From the NCBI GenBank assembly GCA_022767345.1, contig JALEOD010000042.1:62001-126000 (forward strand): a stretch of 64,000 nt of DNA, written 5' to 3'. Under the pieces are notes generated by a model. That model was not told the DNA's origin. It saw only the letters and a program-made list of their open reading frames with translations, and made no database searches. Positions within the stretch are counted from its first letter, which is position 1. Every line of letters starts with the position of its first letter. This document shows, piece by piece, positions 29,095 through 37,626 of the stretch. The position numbers and the translations under genes are program-made. The DNA is from Emergencia sp. (GTDB lineage: Bacteria > Bacillota > Clostridia > Peptostreptococcales > Anaerovoracaceae).

Positions 29095-30345
29095 TTATCT
29101 ACCCATAAAGCTTTTCAGGTTTACCTTATTTCTAGTAACTGCTGCGGCAGAATAGTTTTCAAAATCGCAGATTAAACCTTTCACTTTATCGATATCATCC
29201 ATGGTAACTGCGTTAAATCCCGCAATAACCTCTTCCCCTGATAAAATCGGGTTTCCAAGGAGCAGATTTTTTCCGTTTTTAAACATATGTCCCGCCACAT
29301 TTTCCTGACCGAAGATATAGGAAGCTTTCAACTGCTCTCTGGAGGATTCCAGTTCCTCTTCCGTCACACCATGAGCAGAAACAAGAGCAAGCTCCTCTGC
29401 GATTCCCAAAATCGCAGCTTTAATCTTATCGTGGCTGACGCCGGCATAAATATTGAAATATCCATCGCTTTTAAAAGAGCCTGCCATGGAATAAACCGAA
29501 TACGCAAGTCCTTTCTGCTCTCTGATATTCTGAAAGAGTCTGGAACTCATGCTGCCTCCCATGATATTGTTCAGAATAGAGAAAGCATAATATCTGTCAT
29601 CATTTAGAGGAAGTCCCTTTACAGCAAGACAGATGTGAGACTGTTCAATATCCTTGGTAATGACTTTGCACGACGGCGTGTAAACAGCTGCTGTACTTTC
29701 CTTTTCCGGCTTGGATTCTTTCAGACCGGTCAGTTTATCGTCAAAATAGGCACACACATCATCCGGCTCAAAATTCCCAGCTACGGAGATTACAATATGA
29801 TCTCTGGTGTACTCTTTATCAAAATAATCTTTTATCACATTTCTTGAAATTCTCTTCAACGAGAACGGCGTTCCGATAATAGAATTACCAAGAGCGGAAC
29901 CTTTGAATACCATAGAAGTAATGGTATCATGGGCTAAATCATCCGGTGCGTCCTGAGTCATCTTGATTTCTTCACAAATGACCTGACGTTCTCTGTCCAT
30001 TTCTGTTTTATCAAAGAGCGATGCTGACAACATATCTATGATTACATCAGCTGCCTGCTTATAATTACTGTAAATGGCTTTTACATAGTAGCAGGTTGCC
30101 TCTTTACCTGTAAAAGCGTTAATCTGTCCGCCGATTTTATCAATGTCAGCAGCGATTTCTTTCGCTGTTCTATGCTCTGTTCCCTTGAACATCATATGTT
30201 CAATAAAGTGGGAAATACCCGCATATTTTGTTTCTTCGTCTACTGCGCCTGCCTTAACCCAAATTCCAATGGCAACAGACTGCACATAAGGAATCTGTTC
30301 CATCACGACTCTAACTTTAGAATTTAATTCTTTTGTAATTACCAT
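29095..30345 (-). CDS. M16 family zinc peptidase (processing peptidase-like)
   Basis: 416-residue insulinase-fold peptidase. The inverted zinc motif HFIEH (about residue 46) and downstream glutamate ([16 protein letters not shown]) are present, as is the C-terminal half with [24 protein letters not shown], so one polypeptide has both lobes like bacterial YmxG/MPP-beta-type proteins. The substrate is unknown. AAGGAG precedes the ATG. It heads the dut-dgt-dnaG-sigA gene string, with a small membrane protein just upstream. Confidence 0.93.
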   Translation of the reverse strand: MVITKELNSKVRVVMEQIPYVQSVAIGIWVKAGAVDEETKYAGISHFIEHMMFKGTEHRTAKEIAADIDKIGGQINAFTGKEATCYYVKAIYSNYKQAADVIIDMLSASLFDKTEMDRERQVICEEIKMTQDAPDDLAHDTITSMVFKGSALGNSIIGTPFSLKRISRNVIKDYFDKEYTRDHIVISVAGNFEPDDVCAYFDDKLTGLKESKPEKESTAAVYTPSCKVITKDIEQSHICLAVKGLPLNDDRYYAFSILNNIMGGSMSSRLFQNIREQKGLAYSVYSMAGSFKSDGYFNIYAGVSHDKIKAAILGIAEELALVSAHGVTEEELESSREQLKASYIFGQENVAGHMFKNGKNLLLGNPILSGEEVIAGFNAVTMDDIDKVKGLICDFENYSAAAVTRNKVNLKSFMGR

Positions 30346-30349
30346 CGTA

Positions 30350-30592
30350 TTAGCTCCTTTTCGACTGAATTAATAATAGTACCAGTATAATAGCAATGCC
30401 AATTAAGGCAATATTTTCCACCGTTTTACCAAAGACCTGACCTAAAATTCCGGTCACCAATAAGATTGCTGCAAATACCAAAAAGACCCCTAGATAAATC
30501 GCCAGATTGATTTTAAATCTGCCTGTCTTTTTCTCTGCGGTCTGCCCCTTCTCTTCCTCTGGCTGCATTTCTTTCTCTAAATCGTTATCCAT
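30350..30592 (-). CDS. Small two-helix membrane protein, unknown
   Basis: 80 residues. An acidic, charged N-terminus (MDNDLEKEMQPEEEKGQ) precedes two hydrophobic segments, at about residues 31-50 (AIYLGVFLVFAAILLVTG) and 57-76 (VENIALIGIAIILVLLLIQ). It ends SKRS. I do not recognise a family. The gene is 4 bp upstream of the M16 peptidase and likely cotranscribed. AGGTTATAAT lies before the ATG, with a better AGGGAGAG about 20 bp back. Confidence 0.7.
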   Translation of the reverse strand: MDNDLEKEMQPEEEKGQTAEKKTGRFKINLAIYLGVFLVFAAILLVTGILGQVFGKTVENIALIGIAIILVLLLIQSKRS

Positions 30593-30727
30593 ATTATAAC
30601 CTTTTCTCTCCCTTGCGCATATATTGCGATATACGTTTTTCCATCATGATTTTTAATTGTAACACAAAACGCGGCCAAATCATATACTTATCTAGAAAGA
30701 TTATATAACCTACAAGGAGGTAATTTT

Positions 30728-31768
30728 ATGAGTTGCTTTGGAACAAGAGTAACACCGGACCTCTATCAGAATTGTTGTAATGCCAATAATTTGTGTGAGT
30801 TCGACGGCGATATGAGCAGCGTTGTCACTGCTCCCATCTACGTGCAGCAGGTTTTTGACGCAGTAAAATTCAATCTGCAGGGAATGAAAACTTTTAACGA
30901 GCAGACCTTCCAGCCGTGTCTTCCACCGGGACACAGAATTAAACGTGTCATAGATATCAGGTGCAAGAGAGTTTTTATTCCGGATAACGTTGATGACCCA
31001 AGAAACCTTTCTCTGGATGTAGATACTGGTATTTCCGGCGCCACTTTCCTGAAAGACAAACAGGGTAATTTCCTGAATGTAGTTGGTGCAGATGGTACAT
31101 ATTCCGAGCGGATTATGTATGCGGAAAGTTCTGACTGTGATGATCAGTGCAAAGGTACGCCGGTATTCGGCACACAGTGCGTTGCGATTTCCGGTAATAT
31201 TATCATCGAGCTGGATTTACTCCTTTGCGACAGCTGCAACAATGAAAGCTGCTTTACTGTCTGCACTGAGGTATGCATCGCTTCCCAAAGCCAGCCTATG
31301 GTGCTGACTAATTTCTTTGAAATCTGCATGCCGTCTTCTATCGACACCGCATTCCTGCCTCGCTTTACAGAGTTCTGCAACTCTGCATGCGAAGCACGCC
31401 TTGCGACCAACAACTGCGGCAGAGACCTGAATGTGGACTGCAACGGACAGATTTCCGGAAATCTCATTGTCGCCATCTGTCTGACCTGTGAAAAGAAAAT
31501 TGTAGTACCTGTACAGCTGTGTGTTCTGACTACCGGCTACGTAGATGCGCCGCTGCAGCAGAACGCAATCTGTACTACTTTCCCAAGCCTTTTCCCGGCA
31601 GCGATTGCAAGACCGGCACAGGAGCCATGCGAACCGTGTGAGCCATGTGAGCCTTGCTGTGAACCGTGCGAGCCATGTAAGCCTTGCTGTGAACCATGCG
31701 AGCCTTGCCCTCCGCCATGTGACTGCAACCCTTGCGAACCGCCGAGAAGACCACAGCCAAGACATTAA
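30728..31768 (+). CDS. Cysteine-rich protein with CEPC-repeat tail, possible spore-surface protein
   Basis: 346 residues, no signal peptide, no recognised family. The body (residues 1-295) looks beta-rich with scattered Cys pairs (NCCN, LLCDSCNNESCF, VCTEVC, CNSACEA). The tail (about 297-346) is made of EPC, CEPC and KPCC repeats ending PPRRPQPRH. It is a lone plus-strand gene with a very strong AAGGAGGTAATTTT ribosome binding site and its own terminator. A CATATACTT stretch upstream (30684-30692) resembles sporulation sigma-E/K -10 boxes, but no -35 is clear. High Cys, Pro and Glu content, isolation and the sporulating host suggest a cross-linked coat or exosporium protein; this is inference. 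Confidence 0.8.
   Translation: MSCFGTRVTPDLYQNCCNANNLCEFDGDMSSVVTAPIYVQQVFDAVKFNLQGMKTFNEQTFQPCLPPGHRIKRVIDIRCKRVFIPDNVDDPRNLSLDVDTGISGATFLKDKQGNFLNVVGADGTYSERIMYAESSDCDDQCKGTPVFGTQCVAISGNIIIELDLLLCDSCNNESCFTVCTEVCIASQSQPMVLTNFFEICMPSSIDTAFLPRFTEFCNSACEARLATNNCGRDLNVDCNGQISGNLIVAICLTCEKKIVVPVQLCVLTTGYVDAPLQQNAICTTFPSLFPAAIARPAQEPCEPCEPCEPCCEPCEPCKPCCEPCEPCPPPCDCNPCEPPRRPQPRH
31619..31740 (+). repeat. Imperfect coding repeat of CEPC units
   Basis: Codons for C-E-P recur about ten times with TGC/TGT and CCA/CCG/CCT varied. A block of about 30 bp (GAGCCTTGCTGTGAACC type) is repeated in tandem. The repeat makes this part prone to length change by slippage. Confidence 0.75.
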
Positions 31769-31795
31769 TGATGATCTGAAATACAAAAATGCAAA

Positions 31796-31830
31796 ACACA
31801 CGCAGTTTTTCCAAACTGCGTGCGTTTTTG
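31796..31830 (+). terminator. Terminator of the Cys-rich gene
   Basis: ACACGCAGTTT and AAACTGCGTGC form a stem with a 4-base TTCC loop, followed by GTTTTTG. Confidence 0.88.
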
Positions 31831-31877
31831 TAATCTGTTATTCTCCTTTGTAACTATATGCGATAACTATTTTTTAA

Positions 31878-32438
31878 CTACAATACAATCAGCACCATAA
31901 TCCAAGTAAAGATATAGCATTCTAACGGAAATAATATCAGTATGCTGCCCACTATAAAATACCATTTCGATTTATACATCTTTTTTTTCCGCTGAATACC
32001 AATATTAACTACTGCAATTCCGAGAAGCGAAATGAGTAATGGCAGACAAATAAAGAAAAATACCCCAGGTCCGTTTTCTAAATCTAACAAAAAAATTGTA
32101 ACCAGCAAAAAGGCGAACACAACTATGCCAATTAGTATATTTCTCATATGGATTTCACTTTGATAAACAGCAAAATCAATAGTATTAGATACAACATCAT
32201 CCAGTTTCTGTATGGATTCTATCTTATCCATTTTTTCACCATACATCAATTCACTCAGTGTTACATCCAATGCCGCTGCCAAAGGCTCCAATGTTTTAAT
32301 ATCTGGAAATCCTGCACCTCGTTCCCATTTGGAAATAGCTTTGTCTGTCACACAAATTTTCTCTGCAAGCATTGCCTGTGTCCATCCTTTTTCTTTTCTT
32401 TGCTTTGCAATAAAACTCCCAAATCTCTTCTCGTCCAT
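31878..32438 (-). CDS. XRE-family regulator with C-terminal membrane segments
   Basis: About 186 residues from the ATG at 32436-32438, which has GGGAGG upstream; a 32-codon longer frame lacks one. The N-terminal helix-turn-helix reads AKQRKEKGWTQAMLAEKICV then KAISKWERGAGFPDIKTL. Three hydrophobic stretches follow (about residues 102-180). Such membrane-tied XRE proteins are common in Clostridia and often control neighbouring transporter or bacteriocin genes, but none is next to this one. Target unknown. Confidence 0.85.
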   Translation of the reverse strand: MDEKRFGSFIAKQRKEKGWTQAMLAEKICVTDKAISKWERGAGFPDIKTLEPLAAALDVTLSELMYGEKMDKIESIQKLDDVVSNTIDFAVYQSEIHMRNILIGIVVFAFLLVTIFLLDLENGPGVFFFICLPLLISLLGIAVVNIGIQRKKKMYKSKWYFIVGSILILFPLECYIFTWIMVLIVL

Positions 32439-32604
32439 TTTAACCTCCCTTCTCACATTCTCACTTTCTATGTCAACAATAATATATTTTCCACAAAAAA
32501 ACAATCGACGAATCGTAGAGTTATTAAAATTCATTGAAATTCTAACACTAAATAAATCTTACCATTCTCTTCTATATAAATCAATTAAAACTAGTTATCT
32601 GTCC

Positions 32605-32632
32605 ACGGTCAGTACAGAGTTTATTCGGTCAG
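32605..32632. repeat. Two CGGTCAG words like those of array A
   Basis: ACGGTCAG at 32605-32612 and CGGTCAG at 32626-32632 stand in the same direction, 21 bp apart, in the 340-bp gene-free stretch 32439-32782. The rest of this stretch holds AT-rich upstream sequence of the XRE gene and the terminator at 32680-32727; I see nothing else. Confidence 0.35.
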
Positions 32633-32679
32633 ATTAGGGATTTCCGCATTGATTCGATTTGCGTGCTGATATCCCGGCA

Positions 32680-32727
32680 AAAAAAGAAAAAGTGACGCAA
32701 AAATCACTTTCACTCTCACGTCACTTT
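32680..32727 (-). terminator. Terminator of the small YtxH-like gene
   Basis: AAAGTGACG and CGTCACTTT form a 9-bp stem; the minus strand continues TTCTTTTTTT. Confidence 0.8.
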
Positions 32728-32782
32728 CTGTTTCTTTAGAAATTCCCCGCTTACTTATTTGAGGAATTCCTGTTTGCCTTTG

Positions 32783-32971
32783 TTAAAATGTGTCTTTAAT
32801 GGTACTTGCCATGCGGCTGACGTCTGTCTTTACATCGCCCATGTCTTCCATGGTGCGTCGCATATCTCTGGAAATCTTGTCCTTATCAGACGGAGACATC
32901 CACTTGTATGCGCAAAATCCTGCAGCACCGGCAGCAGCAAGCATTGCTGCGTCTTTGACAAATTTGTTCAT
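32783..32971 (-). CDS. Small YtxH-like protein
   Basis: 62 residues: MNKFVKDAAMLAAAGAAGFC (a short Ala/Gly-rich hydrophobic helix) followed by a charged helix DKDKISRDMRRTMEDMGDVK. The pattern of one N-terminal membrane helix and an amphipathic tail resembles YtxH/DUF883-like stress proteins, but the family call is weak. AAGGGGTG lies 7 bp before the ATG, and a terminator follows, which supports a real gene. Confidence 0.65.
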   Translation of the reverse strand: MNKFVKDAAMLAAAGAAGFCAYKWMSPSDKDKISRDMRRTMEDMGDVKTDVSRMASTIKDTF

Positions 32972-33060
32972 TTCTTTACACCCCTTTTCCTAGTTTTATA
33001 AACTTAGTATGGCATGGATGTAAAGTGAATATGTGTAACAGTTTCTGCTGTTATTTCCTT

Positions 33061-34140
33061 TTAAAAAGACTCTATAAATCCGCCGCCAACGACGCGCTCA
33101 CCATCATAAAACACGATGGACTGTCCCGGCGTTGCAGCTCTCTGCGGCTGTTCAAAGACCGTCACTACTCTGCCGTCACCGGCTCTATGTAAAACTGCCG
33201 GCGCAGGTTTTGCCGCATAGCGAATTTTGGCTGTAATGCCTCGTTTTTCCAAAAGTCTTTCCGGGATTTCACCGCCGCCTGTTTCTGTAAAAAAGTTATC
33301 CGTTGAGATAACTTCTGTATGAAACAAATCCTCATTGTCACCCAAAACGACCCGATTGTTCTCCTTGTCAATTTTGGTAACAAATGCAGGTTTTCCCAAA
33401 GCGATTCCAAGGCCTTTTCTCTGCCCTACAGTATATCTGCTGATGCCCTGATGCTCGCCGAGAATCTTCCCGTCTGCATCTACGAAATGCCCTTTTGGGC
33501 AGGCAAAACCGCGCCGCGCCATAAAGGTAACATAATCTTCCTTTTCTTCGTCGATAAAGCAGATTTCCTGGCTGTCAGCACTCTCAGCATTGGGCATTTC
33601 ACTTTCTCTGGCCAGCCTGCGAACAGTGTCCTTGTCCGCCATATCGGAAAGAGGCAGAATCAGGCGGGACAAAACTTCCTGTCCCAGTCTGTAAAGCATA
33701 TAGGACTGATCCTTTTTCTCGCTGGCGCCCTTTCGGATATAGTAAATGCCTGTTGCTTCATCTTTCATAATACCGACATAGTGACCGGTGGCAATGTAGT
33801 ATGCGCCTTCTCTGTCCGCGATTTCAAGAAGCTTCTTAAACTTGATAGCGGGATTGCAGATGACGCAAGGGTTAGGCGTCCTTCCGAGGCTGTACTCGCT
33901 GCAGAAATTGTTGATGACCTTCTCCGCAAATTCGCAGGATACGTCCATGGTGTGAAGAGGAATGCCCATCTTTTCCGCCAGCTTCCACGCCGCGCGCTTT
34001 CCCTCAAAGTTGTCGCCCAGCACATCAAAATAAAACCCAATGACTTCAAAGCCCTGCTCTTTTAACAACAAAGCGGCGGTCGTGCTGTCCACGCCGCCGG
34101 AAAGACCCAGTACAATTTTATTCTTCGATAATGTGGTCAT
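33061..34140 (-). CDS. mnmA: tRNA 2-thiouridine synthase MnmA
   Basis: Thiolates U34 of tRNA-Lys, -Glu and -Gln using sulfur from the cysteine desulfurase. The chosen ATG (34138-34140) has GAGGA 6 bp upstream inside iscU; the frame is open nine codons further. From that start it is about 359 residues: IVLGLSGGVDSTTAALLL (PP-loop), NPCVICN (first catalytic Cys), ADSQEICFID (second Cys, about residue 190) and GQRKGLGIALGKP. It overlaps the end of iscU. The iscS-iscU-mnmA order links sulfur supply to tRNA thiolation. Confidence 0.95.
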   Translation of the reverse strand: MTTLSKNKIVLGLSGGVDSTTAALLLKEQGFEVIGFYFDVLGDNFEGKRAAWKLAEKMGIPLHTMDVSCEFAEKVINNFCSEYSLGRTPNPCVICNPAIKFKKLLEIADREGAYYIATGHYVGIMKDEATGIYYIRKGASEKKDQSYMLYRLGQEVLSRLILPLSDMADKDTVRRLARESEMPNAESADSQEICFIDEEKEDYVTFMARRGFACPKGHFVDADGKILGEHQGISRYTVGQRKGLGIALGKPAFVTKIDKENNRVVLGDNEDLFHTEVISTDNFFTETGGGEIPERLLEKRGITAKIRYAAKPAPAVLHRAGDGRVVTVFEQPQRAATPGQSIVFYDGERVVGGGFIESF

Positions 34141-34564
34141 GATCGTCCTCATCTGCATTTGGGTCAAAGCCCTCTAAGCCTTTGTAAGTCTTGCCATTCT
34201 TTTCAGCATAATCGTAAATCGCAGACTTGATAGCATGGTCTGCAAGGACTGAACAGTGCACCTTTACAGCTGGAAGACCGCCCAGTTCTTCTATAATCTG
34301 CTTGTTGCTGATTTCCAGCGCCTCATCGACGGTTTTTCCAATAATCATGGAAGTTGCCATACTGGAAGAGGCGATGGCGCTGCCGCAGCCGAAGGTTTTA
34401 AACTTCGCGTCTGTGATTACGTCGTTTTCTACCTGAATCTGAATCTGCATCATGTCGCCGCAGACCGGACTTCCGTAAGTGCCGGTTCCGTCAGGATTTT
34501 CAAGTTCCCCCACGTTTCTCGGATTCATGAAGTGGTCCATTACTGTATCGTTGTATAAGCCCAT
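34118..34564 (-). CDS. iscU: Fe-S cluster scaffold IscU/NifU
   Basis: Assembles 2Fe-2S/4Fe-4S clusters from IscS sulfur. It has 148 residues, with the three ligand cysteines in SPVCGDMMQI, FGCGSAIASSSMAT and AVKVHCSVLADHAIK. The C-terminal tail (GFDPNADEDDHDHIIEE) is acidic and His-containing. It lies 4 bp downstream of iscS. This is the IscU-like rather than SufU-like form, as the SufU insert is absent. Confidence 0.93.
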   Translation of the reverse strand: MGLYNDTVMDHFMNPRNVGELENPDGTGTYGSPVCGDMMQIQIQVENDVITDAKFKTFGCGSAIASSSMATSMIIGKTVDEALEISNKQIIEELGGLPAVKVHCSVLADHAIKSAIYDYAEKNGKTYKGLEGFDPNADEDDHDHIIEE

Positions 34565-34568
34565 GTGA

Positions 34569-35738
34569 TTAGCAACCTTTCTCGCTGTTTACAGGAGACA
34601 GCGCTCTCAATTTTTCTACGATTTCCTTCAGTGATTCTACTGTATAATCAATATCTTCTTTTGTTGTAAAGTCTCCTACGGTAAAACGCACCGTTCCGTG
34701 TACCATTTCTACCGGAACGCCCAGCGCAGTCAGCACATGGGACGGCTCCAGCGACTTAGAGGAACAGGCTGAACCTGTAGAAACGGAGATTCCTTTAAAG
34801 TCCAGCATCAGCAGGATGGACTCTCCCTCAATGTATTTAAATGTAATATTGGCATTGCCCGGATGTCTGTGCTCCATGGTGCCGTTGACGTAGGTATCGG
34901 AAATTTCTTTGGTAACTCTGTCTATGAGATAGTCTCTAAGTTCACTGCAGTGAGCGATATGAGTTTCCATCTGCGCCTTTGCAAGCTCCGCGGCTTTTCC
35001 AAAGCCGACGATTCCCGCAAGGTTTTCTGTGCCGGCACGTCTGCCCATCTCCTGAGCACCGCCGTGCATATAATTGGAAATCCGAAGCCCCTTGCGAATA
35101 TACAGAGCGCCGACTCCCTTCGGACCGTAAATTTTATGGGCGGAAATGCTGAGCATATCTACGCCTAACTCTTTCACATCGATTGGCACGTTGGCAAGAG
35201 CCTGTACTGCGTCAGTGTGAAATAAAATGCCGTGTTTTTTTGCTACGGCAGCCAACTCTTTAATAGGCTCAATGGTTCCCACCTCGTTGTTCACCATCAT
35301 AATGCTGATTAAAATGGTTTTATCTGTAATCGCTGCTTCCAGTGTCTCCGGCTTTACCGTGCCGTCAGGTTCTACGTCAAGGTATGTAACCTCATAGCCG
35401 TTCTTACTCAAAAACTCACAGGAATGGAGCATTGCATGATGCTCAATTCTGGTCGTAATAATATGATTGCCTTTCTCTTTTAATTTATCAGCTGTGCCGA
35501 GTACTGCCCAGTTGTCAGCTTCACTGCCGCAGCCGGTAAAATATATCTCTTTCGCATCAGCTCCGATGAGCGCGGCAACCTGATTTCTCGCCTGATCCAC
35601 CGCTTCTTTGGATGCCAGTCCCATGGAATAAAGGCTGGAAGGATTTCCGAACTTCTCTGTAAAGTATGGTATCATCGCCTGTAATACTTCCTCTTTTACC
35701 GGAGTTGTTGCTGAATAGTCTAAATATACCTGCCTCAT
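34569..35738 (-). CDS. iscS: Cysteine desulfurase
   Basis: PLP enzyme that takes sulfur from cysteine. It has 389 residues: MRQVYLDYSATTPVKEEVL at the start, TRIEHHAMLHSCEFL (PLP-stacking His), SISAHKIYGPKGVGALYIRK (PLP lysine, about residue 204) and SVSTGSACSSKSLEPSHVL (catalytic Cys loop, about residue 325). It is the first gene of the iscS-iscU-mnmA operon. No iscR is present upstream, which differs from several Clostridia. Confidence 0.96.
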   Translation of the reverse strand: MRQVYLDYSATTPVKEEVLQAMIPYFTEKFGNPSSLYSMGLASKEAVDQARNQVAALIGADAKEIYFTGCGSEADNWAVLGTADKLKEKGNHIITTRIEHHAMLHSCEFLSKNGYEVTYLDVEPDGTVKPETLEAAITDKTILISIMMVNNEVGTIEPIKELAAVAKKHGILFHTDAVQALANVPIDVKELGVDMLSISAHKIYGPKGVGALYIRKGLRISNYMHGGAQEMGRRAGTENLAGIVGFGKAAELAKAQMETHIAHCSELRDYLIDRVTKEISDTYVNGTMEHRHPGNANITFKYIEGESILLMLDFKGISVSTGSACSSKSLEPSHVLTALGVPVEMVHGTVRFTVGDFTTKEDIDYTVESLKEIVEKLRALSPVNSEKGC

Positions 35739-35777
35739 AAAAGGATACTCCTTTCACTTTTTCGATTTTACTTATAT

Positions 35778-35804
35778 ATTATACCAAAAAAATTACAGAT
35801 TCAA
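35778..35804 (-). promoter_or_regulatory. Promoter of iscS operon
   Basis: Minus-strand TTGAAT (35799-35804) and TATAAT (35778-35783). The spacer is 15 bp, shorter than optimal, which may mean weaker or regulated use. Confidence 0.5.
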
Positions 35805-35813
35805 ACGGTAATT

Positions 35814-36257
35814 TTAAATTATTTGCATTCCGGAAAGGCGAATTCTCTTCTTCTCTTTTTCCCCTGTAAACAGGTATTTGTGCGATTCTTTCCGCTTTCC
35901 CTGCTGCCCGTACATGGTATAATCAATTTTCACTGTACATTTTACCATATTATACCTGGTTGTGCGAGAAGAAATTACGGTTACCGCATATTCTGTCACC
36001 TGTTCCATATCAGTCAGTTCGTAATCTTTCATTAAGGCAGTGTCCGTTTTCAGCAAACTACCTTTTTCTACTTTTTCAAGGGCTGTTTCCGCCCTGTCGT
36101 AGTCCCACGTACCGTCATAATACTTGTTCAAAATTTCAATTCTCGACTGAATCTGACTTTCCATGATTTTACTGTCGCTCTGCGGCTTTATGATGACTCC
36201 CGCTGTGAGAAAAATCAAAAGCAGCGCGCAGATTTGAAATACGTATACCTTTTTCAT
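35814..36257 (-). CDS. Membrane-anchored or exported protein, unknown
   Basis: 147 residues. An N-terminal hydrophobic segment (FQICALLLIFLTAGVII, residues 7-23) looks like an uncleaved signal anchor with no lipobox. The remaining part is mixed, with EILNKYYDGTWDYDRAETAL and a beta-like C-terminal half (RYNMVKCTVKIDYTMYG). I do not recognise the family. AGGGGGT precedes the ATG. It lies alone between the iscS promoter and DUF896. Confidence 0.75.
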   Translation of the reverse strand: MKKVYVFQICALLLIFLTAGVIIKPQSDSKIMESQIQSRIEILNKYYDGTWDYDRAETALEKVEKGSLLKTDTALMKDYELTDMEQVTEYAVTVISSRTTRYNMVKCTVKIDYTMYGQQGKRKESHKYLFTGEKEKKRIRLSGMQII

Positions 36258-36324
36258 AAATACCCCCTGTTGTTTCAGTTAAGGCCAGCCAACGCTAGTC
36301 CTATCTATATGGGTATCTTACAAC

Positions 36325-36358
36325 AAAAAGAGAGCAAAATTTGTAAAATCCTGCTCTC
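36325..36358 (-). terminator. Terminator after the DUF896 gene
   Basis: GAGAGCA (right end) pairs with TGCTCTC, then five T on the minus strand, about 50 bp beyond the stop. Confidence 0.8.
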
Positions 36359-36404
36359 ATTCTTTGTTTTTCTGTATAAAATTACGTTCCTGCTGCCTTT
36401 GCCG

Positions 36405-36584
36405 CTATTTTTCGTCGACAAATTCGATATTGTCAAGCTGGGAACGCAGGTTAGCCTTAAAGGCTTCGATGTACTGCTTGCGCAAAAGCTGCTGTTCTTC
36501 TTTCTCTGCTTCTGTGAGTCCCTCCGGTGTCTTGGATTTTCTTGCAAGCTCGTTGATTCTCTGAATCTGTGCTTCTGTAATCAT
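36405..36584 (-). CDS. DUF896 family protein (YnzC-like)
   Basis: About 59 residues from the ATG at 36582-36584 with GGAGGAG upstream; a longer frame is open but lacks a site. It reads MITEAQIQRINELARKSKT, TEAEKEEQQLLRKQYIEAFK and NLRSQLDNIEFVDEK, the DUF896/UPF0291 two-helix pattern. Bacillus YnzC is linked to the SOS response. Here it follows spo0A by 60 bp. Confidence 0.88.
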   Translation of the reverse strand: MITEAQIQRINELARKSKTPEGLTEAEKEEQQLLRKQYIEAFKANLRSQLDNIEFVDEK

Positions 36585-36644
36585 AAACTGTCTCCTCCGT
36601 TCCTTTATCATAACATTTATGAAGAGGGACTGCAAGAAGTTTTC

Positions 36645-37451
36645 TTACCCGACTTTCCGCTCCAGTCTCAGCTTGTCCGCGATAATCGCGATGAATTCTG
36701 AATTTGTTGGCTTACCTTTGTCATTTTTGACGGTATAGCCGAACAGCGCGTCGATGGTTTCGATTCTGCCTCGGTTCCATGCAACTTCAATGGCATGGCG
36801 AATCGCACGCTCTACTCTGCTTGGCGTGGTGTCATTCATCTTCGCAATGGTCGGATAAAGTTCTTTCGTCACAGCACTGAGGATATCCATATCTTCCACG
36901 ACGATGGTAATCGCATCTCTGAGATACTGATAGCCTTTAATGTGCGCAGGTACTCCGATTTCATGAATCAGATTGGTAATCTCAATTTCCAAATCGTTTT
37001 CTTTCAGAATGTCTTTATAAATTGTCGACTTCTTCAGATTCTGATGTCCTGCAAAATTGCGTTTCAGCACTGCGTCCTTGTTCACAACCTGTCTGATTCT
37101 CTTTGAAAGAATGTCCATGTTAATCGGCTTCACCAGATAGTACTCTGCTCCAAGAGAAACCGCTCTCTGAATCATGATATCCTGTCCGATGGCAGATACC
37201 ATGATAACTCTCGGATATTTCTTCAGTTCCACAGTATTTAGCGTTTCCAGAACACCGATTCCATCCAGGTGCGGCATAATCAAATCTAAAATCAGCACAT
37301 CCACTTCTTCCTTTTGAACCTGTTCAATAGCGCCAAGACCGTCATATGCAGTAAAAATCACTTCCATGTCCATCTGGCGTTCGAAGTAGTCTTGCATGGC
37401 TTCACAAAATTCCTTATTGTCATCTACTAATCCTAACTTAATTTTTCCCAT
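36645..37451 (-). CDS. spo0A: Sporulation master regulator Spo0A
   Basis: Response regulator that starts sporulation when phosphorylated. It has 268 residues. The receiver domain has [12 protein letters not shown] and [19 protein letters not shown] (phospho-Asp, about residue 56) and YYLVKPINM (Lys). The C-terminal Spo0A-specific domain has [20 protein letters not shown] and [20 protein letters not shown], the DNA-recognition helix. It lies downstream of spoIVB, the order typical of Bacillus and Clostridia. A Spo0A-box-like site lies upstream. Confidence 0.98.
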   Translation of the reverse strand: MGKIKLGLVDDNKEFCEAMQDYFERQMDMEVIFTAYDGLGAIEQVQKEEVDVLILDLIMPHLDGIGVLETLNTVELKKYPRVIMVSAIGQDIMIQRAVSLGAEYYLVKPINMDILSKRIRQVVNKDAVLKRNFAGHQNLKKSTIYKDILKENDLEIEITNLIHEIGVPAHIKGYQYLRDAITIVVEDMDILSAVTKELYPTIAKMNDTTPSRVERAIRHAIEVAWNRGRIETIDALFGYTVKNDKGKPTNSEFIAIIADKLRLERKVG

Positions 37452-37612
37452 AAATGTAATCCTTCCCGGGCATATTCCTCCTTATTTCTCCTTTTCTGCA
37501 AACAGACCTGCGCACTGTCTATCTGCAGAAATTGCCCTTGATAAGATTTTACAACATATTTTGCGTTTGTGTGCATCAATATTACCGCAATTTGTAGGAA
37601 TTTTATTTGTTA

Positions 37613-37619
37613 TTCGACA
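37613..37619 (-). promoter_or_regulatory. Possible Spo0A box upstream of spo0A
   Basis: Minus-strand TGTCGAA, the core of the 0A box, lies about 160 bp before the spo0A ATG and just after the spoIVB stop. Autoregulation through such boxes is known in Bacillus. One 7-mer alone is weak evidence. Confidence 0.4.
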
Positions 37620-37626
37620 GCACCCA

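Noticed and set aside
31217-31801. 194-codon minus-strand ORF opposite the Cys-rich gene
   Set aside because: It is the reverse reading of the CEPC repeat region and has no start signals; the plus-strand gene has a strong ribosome binding site and terminator.
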